Origin: Pseudobacillus lumedeiriae
GTDB lineage: Bacteria > Bacillota > Bacilli > Bacillales > Domibacillaceae
Direction: 5' to 3'
Assembly (NCBI RefSeq): GCF_044891285.1
Contig: NZ_JAUIYO010000001.1
Coordinates: forward strand, 124,001-188,000
Length of the DNA stretch: 64,000 nt
Below, piece by piece: positions 56,525-64,000 of the stretch. A program made the translations under genes and the position numbers. The notes under the pieces were generated by a model. It saw only the letters and a list, made by a program, of their open reading frames with translations. It did not search any database and was not told where the DNA came from. Numbering within the stretch: the stretch's first letter is position 1; every line of letters starts with the position of its first letter.

Positions 56525-57844
56525 CTATTGCTTCACTGTCACATTCAGCGGCAAGTCCAACTTCACCAAATCATCATAGCTTTCCCGTCTGATTACTAAT
56601 TCCGCCTGATTATTTTCCACAAATATAACAGGAGGTCTTGGAATCCGGTTATAGTTATTCGCCATGGAATAACCGTAAGCACCCGTACAGAAAACAGCAA
56701 GGAGGTCTCCAGGCTTTGCTTTAGGCAGCGGCAAATCCCAAATAAGCATGTCGCCAGATTCACAGCATTTACCTGCAATCGACACGGTCTCTTCTACTGG
56801 ATCATTCACCCGATTAGCAAGTACCGCTTCATACTTCGCATTGTATAGGGCAGGGCGAATGTTATCATTCATTCCACCGTCAATCGCCAAATACTTTCTC
56901 ACTTCAGGAACATCTTTCTCCGAACCGATGCTATATAAGGTAACTCCAGCATCACCGACAAGTGAACGTCCCGGCTCAATCCAAATTTCAGGCATCGCAA
57001 GATTAAGTTCCGTTGTTTTCAGCTGGACTTCTTTAATAATTTCTTCTACATATTTAGCAGGTTCAAGCGGCTTGTCTTCTTCTGTGTAGCGAATACCGAA
57101 CCCTCCGCCTAAATTCAATACCTTTGCTTCAAATTGGAAACGATTTTTCCAGTCCGCTAGTTTTTGAATAACCTTATCCGCAGCAAGTGTAAAACCTGTT
57201 GTTTCAAAGATTTGTGAACCGATATGGCAATGAAGGCCAAGCAGTTTCACTCTTTTCATTTCCAGCGCTTTTTTCAAGGCTTCTTCTGCCTGTCCATTAT
57301 TTAAATCAAATCCGAACTTAGAATCTTCCTGTCCAGTTAAAATATAGTCATGTGTATGAGCCTCAATTCCCGGAGTGACACGGAGCAGGATATTCATCTG
57401 TTCTCCCCGATCATTGCAAAGAGCCTCTAACAATTCCAGTTCATAAAAGTTATCTACTACGACGCAGCCGATTTGCTGTTCAAGAGCCATAATTAACTCT
57501 TCACGGCTTTTATTATTTCCATGGAAATGAATACGCTCAGCAGGGAATCCTGCTTTCATCGCCGTATAAAGTTCGCCAGCAGACACAACATCAAGAGACA
57601 AACCTTCTTGGTTAGCAAGCTGAACCATGCCGATAGCGGAAAAAGCTTTACTTGCATAAGCGACTTGAGCAGTAACACCGAGCTGTTCAAACGTTTGTTT
57701 AAATGCCCGCGCTCTTTGCCTAATTAACGCAACATCATAAATGTATAGAGGAGTGCCGTAATGTTCAGCCAAACTGACGACATCCATCCCTCCAATTTCC
57801 AAATGTCCTTCTTTGTTTATACGGGCCGTCCCATATGTATGCAT
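56525..57844 (-). CDS. lysA: Diaminopimelate decarboxylase
   Basis: Last step of lysine synthesis: PLP-dependent decarboxylation of meso-diaminopimelate. 439 residues, normal. PLP-binding Lys66 in YASKAFSA; HCHIGSQ and GGGFGI phosphate-binding loops; EPGRSLVGDAG; and CESGDMLIWD with the active-site Cys from the second subunit. GAGGCG precedes the ATG. Follows spoVAF, as in B. subtilis, but after a terminator. Cytoplasmic. Confidence 0.98.
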   Translation of the reverse strand: MHTYGTARINKEGHLEIGGMDVVSLAEHYGTPLYIYDVALIRQRARAFKQTFEQLGVTAQVAYASKAFSAIGMVQLANQEGLSLDVVSAGELYTAMKAGFPAERIHFHGNNKSREELIMALEQQIGCVVVDNFYELELLEALCNDRGEQMNILLRVTPGIEAHTHDYILTGQEDSKFGFDLNNGQAEEALKKALEMKRVKLLGLHCHIGSQIFETTGFTLAADKVIQKLADWKNRFQFEAKVLNLGGGFGIRYTEEDKPLEPAKYVEEIIKEVQLKTTELNLAMPEIWIEPGRSLVGDAGVTLYSIGSEKDVPEVRKYLAIDGGMNDNIRPALYNAKYEAVLANRVNDPVEETVSIAGKCCESGDMLIWDLPLPKAKPGDLLAVFCTGAYGYSMANNYNRIPRPPVIFVENNQAELVIRRESYDDLVKLDLPLNVTVKQ

Positions 57845-57907
57845 ATTATCGCCTCAATTCTTGAAGTTTTGCCTGCCAGATTTGTTAATTGGCTCCCAAT
57901 ACATTTA

Positions 57908-57944
57908 GAAGAAATAGACAGCTGCCTTATAGCAGACTGTCTAT
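57908..57944 (-). terminator. Terminator after spoVAF
   Basis: ATAGACAGTCTGC / GCAGCTGTCTAT stem with one mismatch, 6-base loop and a U-rich tail on the minus strand. Confidence 0.8.
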
Positions 57945-58004
57945 CGGCAAACAAAATTTAGATTAAAAGTAATATACCATACATTGCCCTTCTCCTCAAC
58001 ACCG

Positions 58005-59477
58005 TTATTTTCCTGACGGCTGTCTATAAGGATCTTCTGGGTGAACGATGCTTGGACGAAGTCTCGACCCCGGCACTGTCCGCCTAACAAATACTTGAGC
58101 AAAAGCTTTCGGGTCAAAAGGTAAAAGCGGCCATAAATAAGGCGTGTTAAGAGCACGCATCCGAGCAAGAAAAATAATGATTATAGTAGTTCCAATCATA
58201 AAGCCCGGCACTTTAAATAACGAAACAGCAGCAAGTAAAAACAAGCGGAACAGCTTATTGGCAATACTGACTTCATAACTCGGCGTGGCAAAAGTTCCGA
58301 TTCCTGCAATAGCCACATATAAAATGACTTCGGGAACAAACAGCCCGACATCAATTGCAATTTGGCCAATAAGCACCGCTGCAATCAATCCCATCGCTGT
58401 TGATAATGGTGTAGGCGTATGAATGGCTGCGATTCTTAAAAATTCAATACCGATATCCGCAATAAATATTTGGAGGACGAGCGGAATATTTGTTGTTTTA
58501 TTCGGACCGATAAATTCAAGCGCTTTTGGCAGCAATGATGGTTCAAGTGCAACGAGCAGCCAAAATGGCAATAAAAATAACGAAGCCCATACTCCTATAA
58601 AACGGATCCAGCGCACAAATGTACCAACTGCTGGAGATTGACGGTACTCTTCCGCATGCTGCATATGGTGAAAGAAAGTAGCTGGCATGATTATAACACT
58701 CGGCGATGTGTCCACGAACAGCAGCACATGCCCTTCTAGCAAATGAACAGCGCCAATGTCTGCCCGCTCTGTGTATCGGACAATTGGATAAGGATTATAC
58801 CCCTGCTTAACGATAAATTCTTCTATCGTTTTATCTGCCATCGGAATACCATCTATATCAATAGAATCTAGTTCCTGCTTGATAATTTCGACAAGATCTG
58901 GATCAGCAATGCCGTCGATATAGGCGATCGCGATATCTGTTTTGGACCGCTTCCCTACTTTTGTCATTTCAAAGCAAAGCCGGCCGTCTCTGATCCGCCT
59001 TCTCGTCAGTGCTGTATTCACAATAATATTTTCCACATAACCATCCCTGGAGCCGCGGACTACCTTTTCCGTATCTGGCTCCTGAGGCTGACGTCCTGGA
59101 TAACTGCGGACATCGACGATCAGTGCCCTTTCATCATTTTCAATGACAATCGCAATTAACCCCGACAGTACTTGATCAATTACATCACTTATTTTTTCTA
59201 CTTGATCAACTGATTGATGAGCTAAATGATTTTCAATCGTTTGTGCCACATGCAGACTTCTTCTTTCCTTCTCATTCAACTGTGTCAACACGGCAAATAC
59301 TTCGATGATAAACTGTGAATCACATAAGCCATTCACATAATAAATATGAACTTTTTTCCCGAGTATGATAAATTCTCGGACACCCACATCAAAGCTTTTT
59401 CCAAGTCCGATTTTATCCTTCATAAGCTGATCCATTTTTTCCGGATCTTTCGGGATCTTTATTTCCAGATCTGTCAT
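58005..59477 (-). CDS. spoVAF: Stage V sporulation protein AF (GerA-type A subunit)
   Basis: 490 residues, resembling germinant-receptor A subunits: an N-terminal hydrophilic domain (to about 270) and a C-terminal half with about five helices (FIGVWASLFLLPFWLLVALE, LRIAAIHTPTPLSTAMG, PEVILYVAIAGIGTF). In B. subtilis it is the last gene of the spoVA operon, is not essential for dipicolinate uptake, and was more recently linked to ion flow in germination. Start at MTDLEIKI after GGGAGGG. Directly upstream is an R1 repeat, not spoVAEa. Confidence 0.95.
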   Translation of the reverse strand: MTDLEIKIPKDPEKMDQLMKDKIGLGKSFDVGVREFIILGKKVHIYYVNGLCDSQFIIEVFAVLTQLNEKERRSLHVAQTIENHLAHQSVDQVEKISDVIDQVLSGLIAIVIENDERALIVDVRSYPGRQPQEPDTEKVVRGSRDGYVENIIVNTALTRRRIRDGRLCFEMTKVGKRSKTDIAIAYIDGIADPDLVEIIKQELDSIDIDGIPMADKTIEEFIVKQGYNPYPIVRYTERADIGAVHLLEGHVLLFVDTSPSVIIMPATFFHHMQHAEEYRQSPAVGTFVRWIRFIGVWASLFLLPFWLLVALEPSLLPKALEFIGPNKTTNIPLVLQIFIADIGIEFLRIAAIHTPTPLSTAMGLIAAVLIGQIAIDVGLFVPEVILYVAIAGIGTFATPSYEVSIANKLFRLFLLAAVSLFKVPGFMIGTTIIIIFLARMRALNTPYLWPLLPFDPKAFAQVFVRRTVPGSRLRPSIVHPEDPYRQPSGK

Positions 59478-59517
59478 GTTGAACCCTCCCTGCTGTCTGT
59501 TCAAACTCTTTATTGAC

Positions 59518-59701
59518 GGCTATGTTAATGACTATTATTGATGTTACTCCTTTGTTGATTGGAGTGGAAAGCGCTAGACTTCTTCAGGAAAAGCGTGTTC
59601 AGGGGAAACCCGGCAAGCGCAATAGCGGCGAGGAGGCTCCCAGACCGTCCGCGGAAAGCGAGCGCCTGCAGCGTAAGTTAACAGGCATGTTTAACAAAAC
59701 C
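59518..59701 (-). repeat. R1 MITE-like repeat, long copy at the spoVAB stop codon
   Basis: Plus-strand ends GGCTATGTTAATG and TTAACAAAACC are the R1 terminal inverted repeats. Flanks TTATTGAC (59510-59517) and TTATTGAT (59702-59709) match at seven of eight bases: a target duplication that includes the spoVAB stop. About 184 bases, the longest copy here, opposite in orientation to the others. It separates spoVAB from spoVAF. No coding frame with a ribosome site. Confidence 0.85.
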
Positions 59702-60127
59702 TTATTGATAGATAAAGTAAAGCCAGTGAAATAGTGAACCAGCCACTTTTCCGAGTGCGATGGCCATCATAAGCGCAATCACCCGTTCATGAATACCGAT
59801 TCTTTTCGCTAAAAGGGGAAAGACATTGAGTACTTCTGTCAATGCAGCAGCTAGTAAGCCGATAAAGATACCACTGAATAAGCCGATAGGAATGAGTAAA
59901 AGCGACGGCAAATGAAACGTAAGAGGCAAGAAGCTGACGAGTGTACCCGCCATTACACCAGCAATAATCGCCCATTCGTAACTTTTAATTTGCTTCCACG
60001 TTTTTGTCAGCTGCATGAGCCGGGGAATAATGCCTAAAACGGTAATAAAAGCAACATATCCTGCTCCTACGGCCACCCCGCCGGCGATGCCTATGATTAT
60101 GAGCAAAAAGTTATGAACGGCCGCCAT
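59702..60127 (-). CDS. spoVAB: Stage V sporulation protein AB
   Basis: Membrane protein of the spoVA system for Ca-dipicolinate uptake into the forespore. 141 residues, as in B. subtilis, with four or five helices; signature pieces GIAGGVAVGAGYVAFITVLG, IPRLMQLTK and LTEVLNVFPLLAKRIG, ending GSLFHWLYFI. Start at MAAVHNFL, overlapping spoVAA by 17 bases; earlier in-frame ATGs lack ribosome sites. Translation is probably coupled to spoVAA. The stop codon is inside an R1 target duplication. Confidence 0.96.
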   Translation of the reverse strand: MAAVHNFLLIIIGIAGGVAVGAGYVAFITVLGIIPRLMQLTKTWKQIKSYEWAIIAGVMAGTLVSFLPLTFHLPSLLLIPIGLFSGIFIGLLAAALTEVLNVFPLLAKRIGIHERVIALMMAIALGKVAGSLFHWLYFIYQ

Positions 60128-60734
60128 CGTCCGGTCTTCTTTCTTTTCTTTCATGAAAAATGACATACTGATCTAGGTCTTGCTGGTAATTAAACATTTC
60201 CACCTCAAGCGGACTAGGTTCTTCATTAAAGCGTTTTTTAAACAAATGATTAAAAAACAATACCATCCCTGCCCCAAGTCCAATGGAGTATGGAATTTGA
60301 AAGATCAGCGGATGATCTGTTTTTTCGCCAGTAACGATTTCATATAGTTTTATATGTACATCGAGCATACTGACATCTTCGTGGAAGTTCATAATAGTTA
60401 GTGCAGCTCCTATAAACAACAGAAACCAAACGAATAAAAAGAGCGGAAACGATGTGTTTTTTGACTGTGGTGTCGTATCGATAATCGTTTGAGACGGACC
60501 GATAAATTGAATATCTGTATCTGGCCAATACCGATGCAGTTTTTCAACGACCATCATCGCATCAATAATAACGATCTGCCCTTCCTCTCGCTTCACTTGA
60601 TGAATATCCGTAGATAACAGATCAGGAAGCATACTTTCCGGTGCAATGACTTCAGCAATCTCTCTCAGCTTCACTTGTGCATTTAATGGATGCCGGATAC
60701 GGTGGTGAAGCCGGATGTATATCGAAGCTTCCAT
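60111..60734 (-). CDS. spoVAA: Stage V sporulation protein AA
   Basis: First gene of the spoVA operon. 207 residues: a cytoplasmic N-terminal domain (about 1-90; IYIRLHHRIRHPLNAQVKLREI) and two or three helices (about 95-115 and 145-165). Together with the other SpoVA proteins it acts in uptake and release of dipicolinic acid. GGGGTGGGAG precedes the ATG. A sigma-G-like promoter lies about 40 bases upstream. Confidence 0.96.
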   Translation of the reverse strand: MEASIYIRLHHRIRHPLNAQVKLREIAEVIAPESMLPDLLSTDIHQVKREEGQIVIIDAMMVVEKLHRYWPDTDIQFIGPSQTIIDTTPQSKNTSFPLFLFVWFLLFIGAALTIMNFHEDVSMLDVHIKLYEIVTGEKTDHPLIFQIPYSIGLGAGMVLFFNHLFKKRFNEEPSPLEVEMFNYQQDLDQYVIFHERKERRPDDGGRS

Positions 60735-60769
60735 AAATCTCCCACCCCGTTAAATAAATGATTAGTTGT

Positions 60770-60798
60770 TAGTATGAACGTAAGAAAGAGAATCATGC
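60770..60798 (-). promoter_or_regulatory. Sigma-G promoter of the spoVA operon
   Basis: GCATG (-35) and CATACTA (-10, fits CATnnTA) are separated by 17 bases. Position and orientation suit spoVAA, a known sigma-G target. Confidence 0.7.
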
Positions 60799-60811
60799 AC
60801 ACCTTTCAAGG

Positions 60812-60848
60812 CAAAACAAAAACCGGCAAGCAATATTTGCTTAACCGG
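60812..60848 (-). terminator. Terminator of the spoIIA operon after sigF
   Basis: CCGGTTAAGCAA / TTGCTTGCCGG stem followed by TTTTTGTTTT on the minus strand, about 55 bases after the sigF stop. Confidence 0.9.
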
Positions 60849-60902
60849 CTGAGCTTTCATTTCAACTCGAGGTTGTATAAAATCGACTTTTATAACCTGG
60901 TT

Positions 60903-61661
60903 TCACGTCACATTCATCTTCTCTTTCATTTGGGAAAGGATCTTTTTTTCGAGCCTGGATACTTGAACTTGTGATATTCCGAGCCGGGCAGCTACTTCAG
61001 ATTGAGTCTGATCTTTGTAGTAGCGTAAATACACAATCAGCCGCTCCCTCTCTTCCAAGTCTCTAATCGCTTCTTTCAGTACAATCTGATCAAATGGATG
61101 CTCGCTGTTTTTGTCAGCCATTTGATCTAGCAACGTAATCGGATCGCCGTCATTTTCATATACGGTCTCATGAATAGACGATGGGGACCGTGCGGCTTCT
61201 TGGGCCATAACCGCTTCTTCAGGAGAAATATCCAGATAGTCTGCTATTTCCTGAATAGTCGGTGTCCGGCTATGCATTTTCAGCAGTTCTTCCCGGGCCC
61301 GGCGGATTTTATTACTCATTTCTTTTAATGACCGGCTCACTTTCACTGTCCCGTCATCTCTAATAAAACGCTGAATTTCTCCAATAATCATTGGCACAGC
61401 GTATGTCGAAAATTTCACATCGTAGCTTAAATTAAATTTATCAACCGACTTTAATAAACCAATACAGCCAATTTGAAACAAATCATCCGGATCATATCCC
61501 CGGTTAATAAAGCGCTGAACGACAGACCAGACGAGCCTCATATTCCGCTCCACGATCGTGTCTCTTGCCTCCTGGCTTCCTTCCTGGCTTTCCTTAATTA
61601 ATTGTTTCAGCTGAGCGTCCGATAGAATTTCAGTCTTTTGTTTTTTTATTTCGACATCCAT
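60903..61661 (-). CDS. sigF: RNA polymerase sigma factor SigF
   Basis: First forespore-specific sigma factor. 252 residues with regions 2 (NMRLVWSVVQRFINRGYDPDDLFQIGCIGL and STYAVPMIIGEIQRFIRDDGT), 3 and 4 (the helix-turn-helix QSEVAARLGISQVQVSRLEKK split over two lines here). Held inactive by SpoIIAB until SpoIIAA is dephosphorylated. It lies 11 bases after spoIIAB. Directs dacF and other early forespore genes. Confidence 0.98.
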   Translation of the reverse strand: MDVEIKKQKTEILSDAQLKQLIKESQEGSQEARDTIVERNMRLVWSVVQRFINRGYDPDDLFQIGCIGLLKSVDKFNLSYDVKFSTYAVPMIIGEIQRFIRDDGTVKVSRSLKEMSNKIRRAREELLKMHSRTPTIQEIADYLDISPEEAVMAQEAARSPSSIHETVYENDGDPITLLDQMADKNSEHPFDQIVLKEAIRDLEERERLIVYLRYYKDQTQSEVAARLGISQVQVSRLEKKILSQMKEKMNVT

Positions 61662-61672
61662 GGCAGGACCCC

Positions 61673-62113
61673 TTAATTACACATGGCTTTTTTATTTGCA
61701 AGCTGCTTTTTTAATCGAATGCTCGTGCCTGTTCCTTTATGGGAAATGACTTCAATTTCATCCATAAAGTTTTCCATAATAGTGAATCCCATCCCCGAAC
61801 GCTCAAGCTCAGGCTTTGTCGTAAATAAAGGCTCCCGTGCCTCTTCCACATTTTCCATTCCAATTCCTTCGTCACGAATAATGAGGTCAACCGTTCCGTC
61901 TTCAAGAATAACAGACATGTAAACGATCCCGGCTGGATTCCCTTCATATCCATGAATAATCGCATTCGTAACCGCTTCAGATACAACGGTTTTAATTTCT
62001 GTCAGTTCATCCATTGTAGGATCGAGCTGGGCGATAAATGCTGCTACTGTTATTCTGGCAAACGATTCATTTTCACTGAGCGCGCTAAATTGAACATTCA
62101 TTTCATTTCTCAT
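61673..62113 (-). CDS. spoIIAB: Anti-sigma F factor and serine kinase SpoIIAB
   Basis: GHKL-fold kinase of 146 residues, the B. subtilis length. N box [14 protein letters not shown]1 box IRDEGIGM, G2 region [15 protein letters not shown]. It binds SigF and phosphorylates SpoIIAA. Start at MRNEMNVQF, inside the end of spoIIAA (11-base overlap) with GGGGG as ribosome site, so it is translationally coupled to its substrate. Confidence 0.98.
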   Translation of the reverse strand: MRNEMNVQFSALSENESFARITVAAFIAQLDPTMDELTEIKTVVSEAVTNAIIHGYEGNPAGIVYMSVILEDGTVDLIIRDEGIGMENVEEAREPLFTTKPELERSGMGFTIMENFMDEIEVISHKGTGTSIRLKKQLANKKAMCN

Positions 62114-62465
62114 AGCAGGCAGCCCCCAATCGTTCCAATGCCTCTTGTTCAGATGCTTCCATCCGAATAATTTTAAAGAGGCCCGACATATCAAACAGCC
62201 TTCGGACAGCCGGAGATATCGAACAGACTACCATTTCTCCATCTTTCTGTTTAATATGTTTATACCTTCCTAAAATGACACCCAGACCTGAACTATCCAT
62301 AAATGTTAAATCCCCAAGATTTAATACGATATGCCGTACATTTTCCTTTTCAATGGCTTCACTCGCCTGATTACGAAGTGATTCGGCTGTGTGGTGATCT
62401 AATTCACCTGCCAGACGCATACAAAGCACTTGATCTGTCACTTCAAGCTCTACTGTTAAGCTCAC
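62103..62465 (-). CDS. spoIIAA: Anti-anti-sigma F factor SpoIIAA
   Basis: STAS-domain protein of 120 residues. Phosphoacceptor Ser58 in FMDSSGLG at the same position as in B. subtilis. Unphosphorylated SpoIIAA releases SigF from SpoIIAB. The start is GTG, 7 bases after GGGGGG; an in-frame TTG two codons earlier is too close to the ribosome site. Giving MSL at the N-terminus agrees with B. subtilis. First gene of spoIIAA-spoIIAB-sigF. Confidence 0.98.
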   Translation of the reverse strand: MSLTVELEVTDQVLCMRLAGELDHHTAESLRNQASEAIEKENVRHIVLNLGDLTFMDSSGLGVILGRYKHIKQKDGEMVVCSISPAVRRLFDMSGLFKIIRMEASEQEALERLGAACYEK

Positions 62466-62501
62466 TGACAATCCCCCCTTTTTTCACCTTGATAAGAGAA
62501 C

Positions 62502-62528
62502 ATTTCGACGGTCTCTCTGCGCAATCCT
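62502..62528 (-). promoter_or_regulatory. Candidate sigma-H promoter of the spoIIA operon
   Basis: AGGATT (-35) and GAAAT (-10, consensus GAAT) with 18 bases between AGGA and GAAA, the usual sigma-H spacing. It lies about 40 bases upstream of the GTG start. The known spoIIA promoter uses sigma-H and Spo0A. Confidence 0.5.
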
Positions 62529-62580
62529 TCCTCATGACAAAACTAGAATGAATTCGCTAAAACAGGTGCCCTTTCGTCAC

Positions 62581-63759
62581 TTACGAAGCATTTGTTTTGG
62601 AAAAGTAATGGAACACTTTTTTATAAAATTGCCACCAGCTGGCCCGATTGACATCTTCTTTTGCGAGAAGCGGTGTTTTAGATACAACTTTTCCATCTTG
62701 CTTAATCATTAATTCTCCGAGTTGTTCCCCCCGCTTCACTGGTGCCTGCACATTCTTCCTTACATTAATTTCCTTAGAAAATCCCCCTTTCTTTTCTCCT
62801 TTTTTCATTAAGATCGAAACTTTGTCAGCAGTTTCTAATGAGACAGCAGACTTGTCTCCTTTAGCTACTTCCAAAGAGCTAATTTTTTCTCCTTTTACAT
62901 AAAGAGGGCTGACTTCATATTGATGGAATCCATAGTCAAGCATTTTAGTAATTTGAGCATTTCGATCCTTCGGTGTCGGTGCACCAAAAATAACAGCGAT
63001 CACTCGCATATTGTCTTTTGATGCTGTAGCGGTCAAGCAATATTTTGCTTCATTGGTGAAACCTGTTTTCAATCCATCTACCCCAGGATAAAATTTAATG
63101 AGCCGATTCGTATTAACCAGCCAGAATTTTTTTTCGCTGTCTCCCCGAAGATATTCTTCATAAGCGCCGGTATATTTTGTAATTTCTTTATACTTTAATA
63201 ACTCCTTTGCCATAACCGCCATATCATAAGCTGAGCTGTAGTGTCCTTTCTCCGGAAGACCTGTGGAGTTTTTAAATTTTGTCTGTTTTAAATCCAGTTC
63301 TTTTGCCTTGTCGTTCATTTTCTTAACGAACATTTCTTCACTGCCGGCTACTCGTTCAGCCATGGCGACAGATGCATCATTAGCTGATCCGATCGCTATT
63401 CCCTGCATCATTTCACGTGTAGTCATCTCTTCACCAGGTTCTAAGAAAATTTGCGATCCACCCATAGATGCCGCGTATTCGCTCGTACGAACCTTTTCAT
63501 CCCACGTCAGCTTTTTATCCTCAATCGCTTCCATAATTAACAGCATTGTCATTATTTTTGTCATCGAAGCTGGCGGAAGAGGTTTACGGCTGTTTTTTTC
63601 AAATAAAATAGCCCCTGTATCCCGTTCGATTAAAATTGCTGATTTTGACTGTTCAGCCATTTTGATTTTTTCTTCTGCAGCATCAGCGATCGATGATGGC
63701 AAAATAACAGAAAATATGAACAAAACGGCAATCATTGACAGAAACATTCGCTTCTTCAT
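62581..63759 (-). CDS. dacF: D-alanyl-D-alanine carboxypeptidase DacF
   Basis: Forespore carboxypeptidase for cortex peptidoglycan. 392 residues: signal peptide to about 28, catalytic SMTK (Ser65, Lys68), SAN near 127, KTG near 230 (DGLKTGFT), and a C-terminal beta domain with an amphipathic tail. Start at MKKRMFLS after GGAGG; a 20-residue extension is unsupported. It is read into spoIIAA in B. subtilis, and no terminator is seen between the two here. Confidence 0.97.
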   Translation of the reverse strand: MKKRMFLSMIAVLFIFSVILPSSIADAAEEKIKMAEQSKSAILIERDTGAILFEKNSRKPLPPASMTKIMTMLLIMEAIEDKKLTWDEKVRTSEYAASMGGSQIFLEPGEEMTTREMMQGIAIGSANDASVAMAERVAGSEEMFVKKMNDKAKELDLKQTKFKNSTGLPEKGHYSSAYDMAVMAKELLKYKEITKYTGAYEEYLRGDSEKKFWLVNTNRLIKFYPGVDGLKTGFTNEAKYCLTATASKDNMRVIAVIFGAPTPKDRNAQITKMLDYGFHQYEVSPLYVKGEKISSLEVAKGDKSAVSLETADKVSILMKKGEKKGGFSKEINVRKNVQAPVKRGEQLGELMIKQDGKVVSKTPLLAKEDVNRASWWQFYKKVFHYFSKTNAS

Positions 63760-63806
63760 ATAATGACCTCCAATATAGTGGTAAACTTTCCATGTTATAT
63801 ACATCC

Positions 63807-63834
63807 ATTTTTTCCACATACGCTATTTTTATAC
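63807..63834 (-). promoter_or_regulatory. Candidate sigma-F promoter of dacF
   Basis: GTATA (-35) and GGAAAAAAT (-10, fits GGnnAnAnT) are 14 bases apart, one shorter than usual. It lies about 50 bases before the dacF start, directly after a terminator. dacF is a sigma-F and sigma-G target in B. subtilis. Confidence 0.4.
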
Positions 63835-63885
63835 AAAAAAAGAAGGTGTTCCAAAAGTATAACTTTTAGAGGCACCTTCTTTTTT
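63835..63885. terminator. Terminator upstream of dacF
   Basis: AAAAAGAAGGTG / CACCTTCTTTTT outer stem and AAAAGT / ACTTTT inner stem, U-runs on both strands. It should end the minus-strand gene that lies beyond the right edge. Confidence 0.85.
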
Positions 63886-63900
63886 GTATGGTTCTTTAAA

Positions 63901-63993
63901 CTTGTCCATTGATTTTCGCTCCCGGCGCTGCGCTTTCCATGCAAGAGTTCACGCCTTCCACTACAATCAACTCAGCGAAATATAACCGTTTGA
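63901..63993 (-). repeat. R3 repeat, copy 2
   Basis: In reverse it reads TCAAACGGTTATA, GCTGAGTTGATTG, GGAAAGCGCAGCGCC, AAAATCAATGGACAAG, matching the copy at 40965-41056 along its whole length. The right-edge flank is too short to test for a target duplication. Confidence 0.7.
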
Positions 63994-64000
63994 ATGTTAT

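Noticed and set aside
59513..59734. 73-codon plus-strand frame across the R1 copy
   Set aside because: It is confined to the repeat and the spoVAB antisense end; no ribosome site and no resemblance to the missing SpoVA proteins.
63263..63763. 166-codon plus-strand frame opposite dacF
   Set aside because: Complement of a well-supported gene; low-complexity Ser/Ile-rich shadow reading.

Overview
The window is a stretch of chromosome from an endospore-forming member of the Bacillaceae. Gene content and order follow the Bacillus subtilis arc from ypjB/qcrABC to dacF-spoIIA closely, but the trp, rib, gudB and spoVAC-AE genes expected in that order are absent, so this is a relative and not B. subtilis itself. 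Almost all genes lie on the minus strand. The exceptions are ansA, cotJABC, fer and ypuF. I see no rRNA, tRNA, CRISPR array, prophage or intact insertion sequence.

Reading from left to right (against transcription): ypjB (cut by the edge), ypjA and the menaquinol:cytochrome c reductase operon qcrABC; ypiF, ypiB, ypiA; the aromatic amino acid block aroC-aroB-aroH-hisC-tyrA-aroA; cheR and ndk; the menaquinone/folate block hepT-menG-hepS-mtrB-folE; hbs; spoIVA; yphE-yphF; gpsA and der; fni; the S1 protein ypfD; cmk-plsC; the c-di-GMP receptor motI; the germination pair sleB-ypeB; prsW facing ansA; ypdA, mecB, ypbG; the spore-coat operon cotJABC; ypbE; ypbB-recS-ypbD; fer; a chemoreceptor; ribU under an FMN riboswitch; a small secreted or membrane protein; resABC and resDE for cytochrome c maturation and oxygen-responsive control; rluB; spmAB-dacB; scpA-scpB; ypuF; ribT; a tiny membrane protein; lysA; spoVAF, spoVAB, spoVAA; and the spoIIAA-spoIIAB-sigF operon with dacF.

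The main themes are respiration (qcr, res, menaquinone synthesis, fer), sporulation and germination (spoIIA-sigF, spoIVA, spoVA, cotJ, spmAB, dacB, dacF, sleB-ypeB, prsW), and core housekeeping. Sporulation promoters can be read directly: sigma-E-like sites before spoIVA and cotJA, a sigma-G-like site before spoVAA, and weaker sigma-H-like (spoIIAA) and sigma-F-like (dacF) sites. Many operons end in clear intrinsic terminators, several of which overlap the last codons of the gene.

The most unusual content is in the gaps. (1) A MITE-like repeat family (R1) with terminal inverted repeats GGCTnTGTTAA and 8-bp AT-rich target duplications occurs in three complete copies and one partial one. One copy sits exactly at the spoVAB stop codon, where spoVAC, AD, AEb and AEa would be expected but are absent. 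(2) A second repeat (R2) occurs twice, each time between 10- to 14-bp direct repeats, and one copy separates aroA from its terminator. (3) A third repeat (R3) shares R1's core without its ends. (4) trpEDCFBA is missing from the aromatic block although the trp regulator gene mtrB is kept. (5) ribT is kept without the riboflavin operon. (6) Two small proteins of 52 and 29 codons have good ribosome sites.
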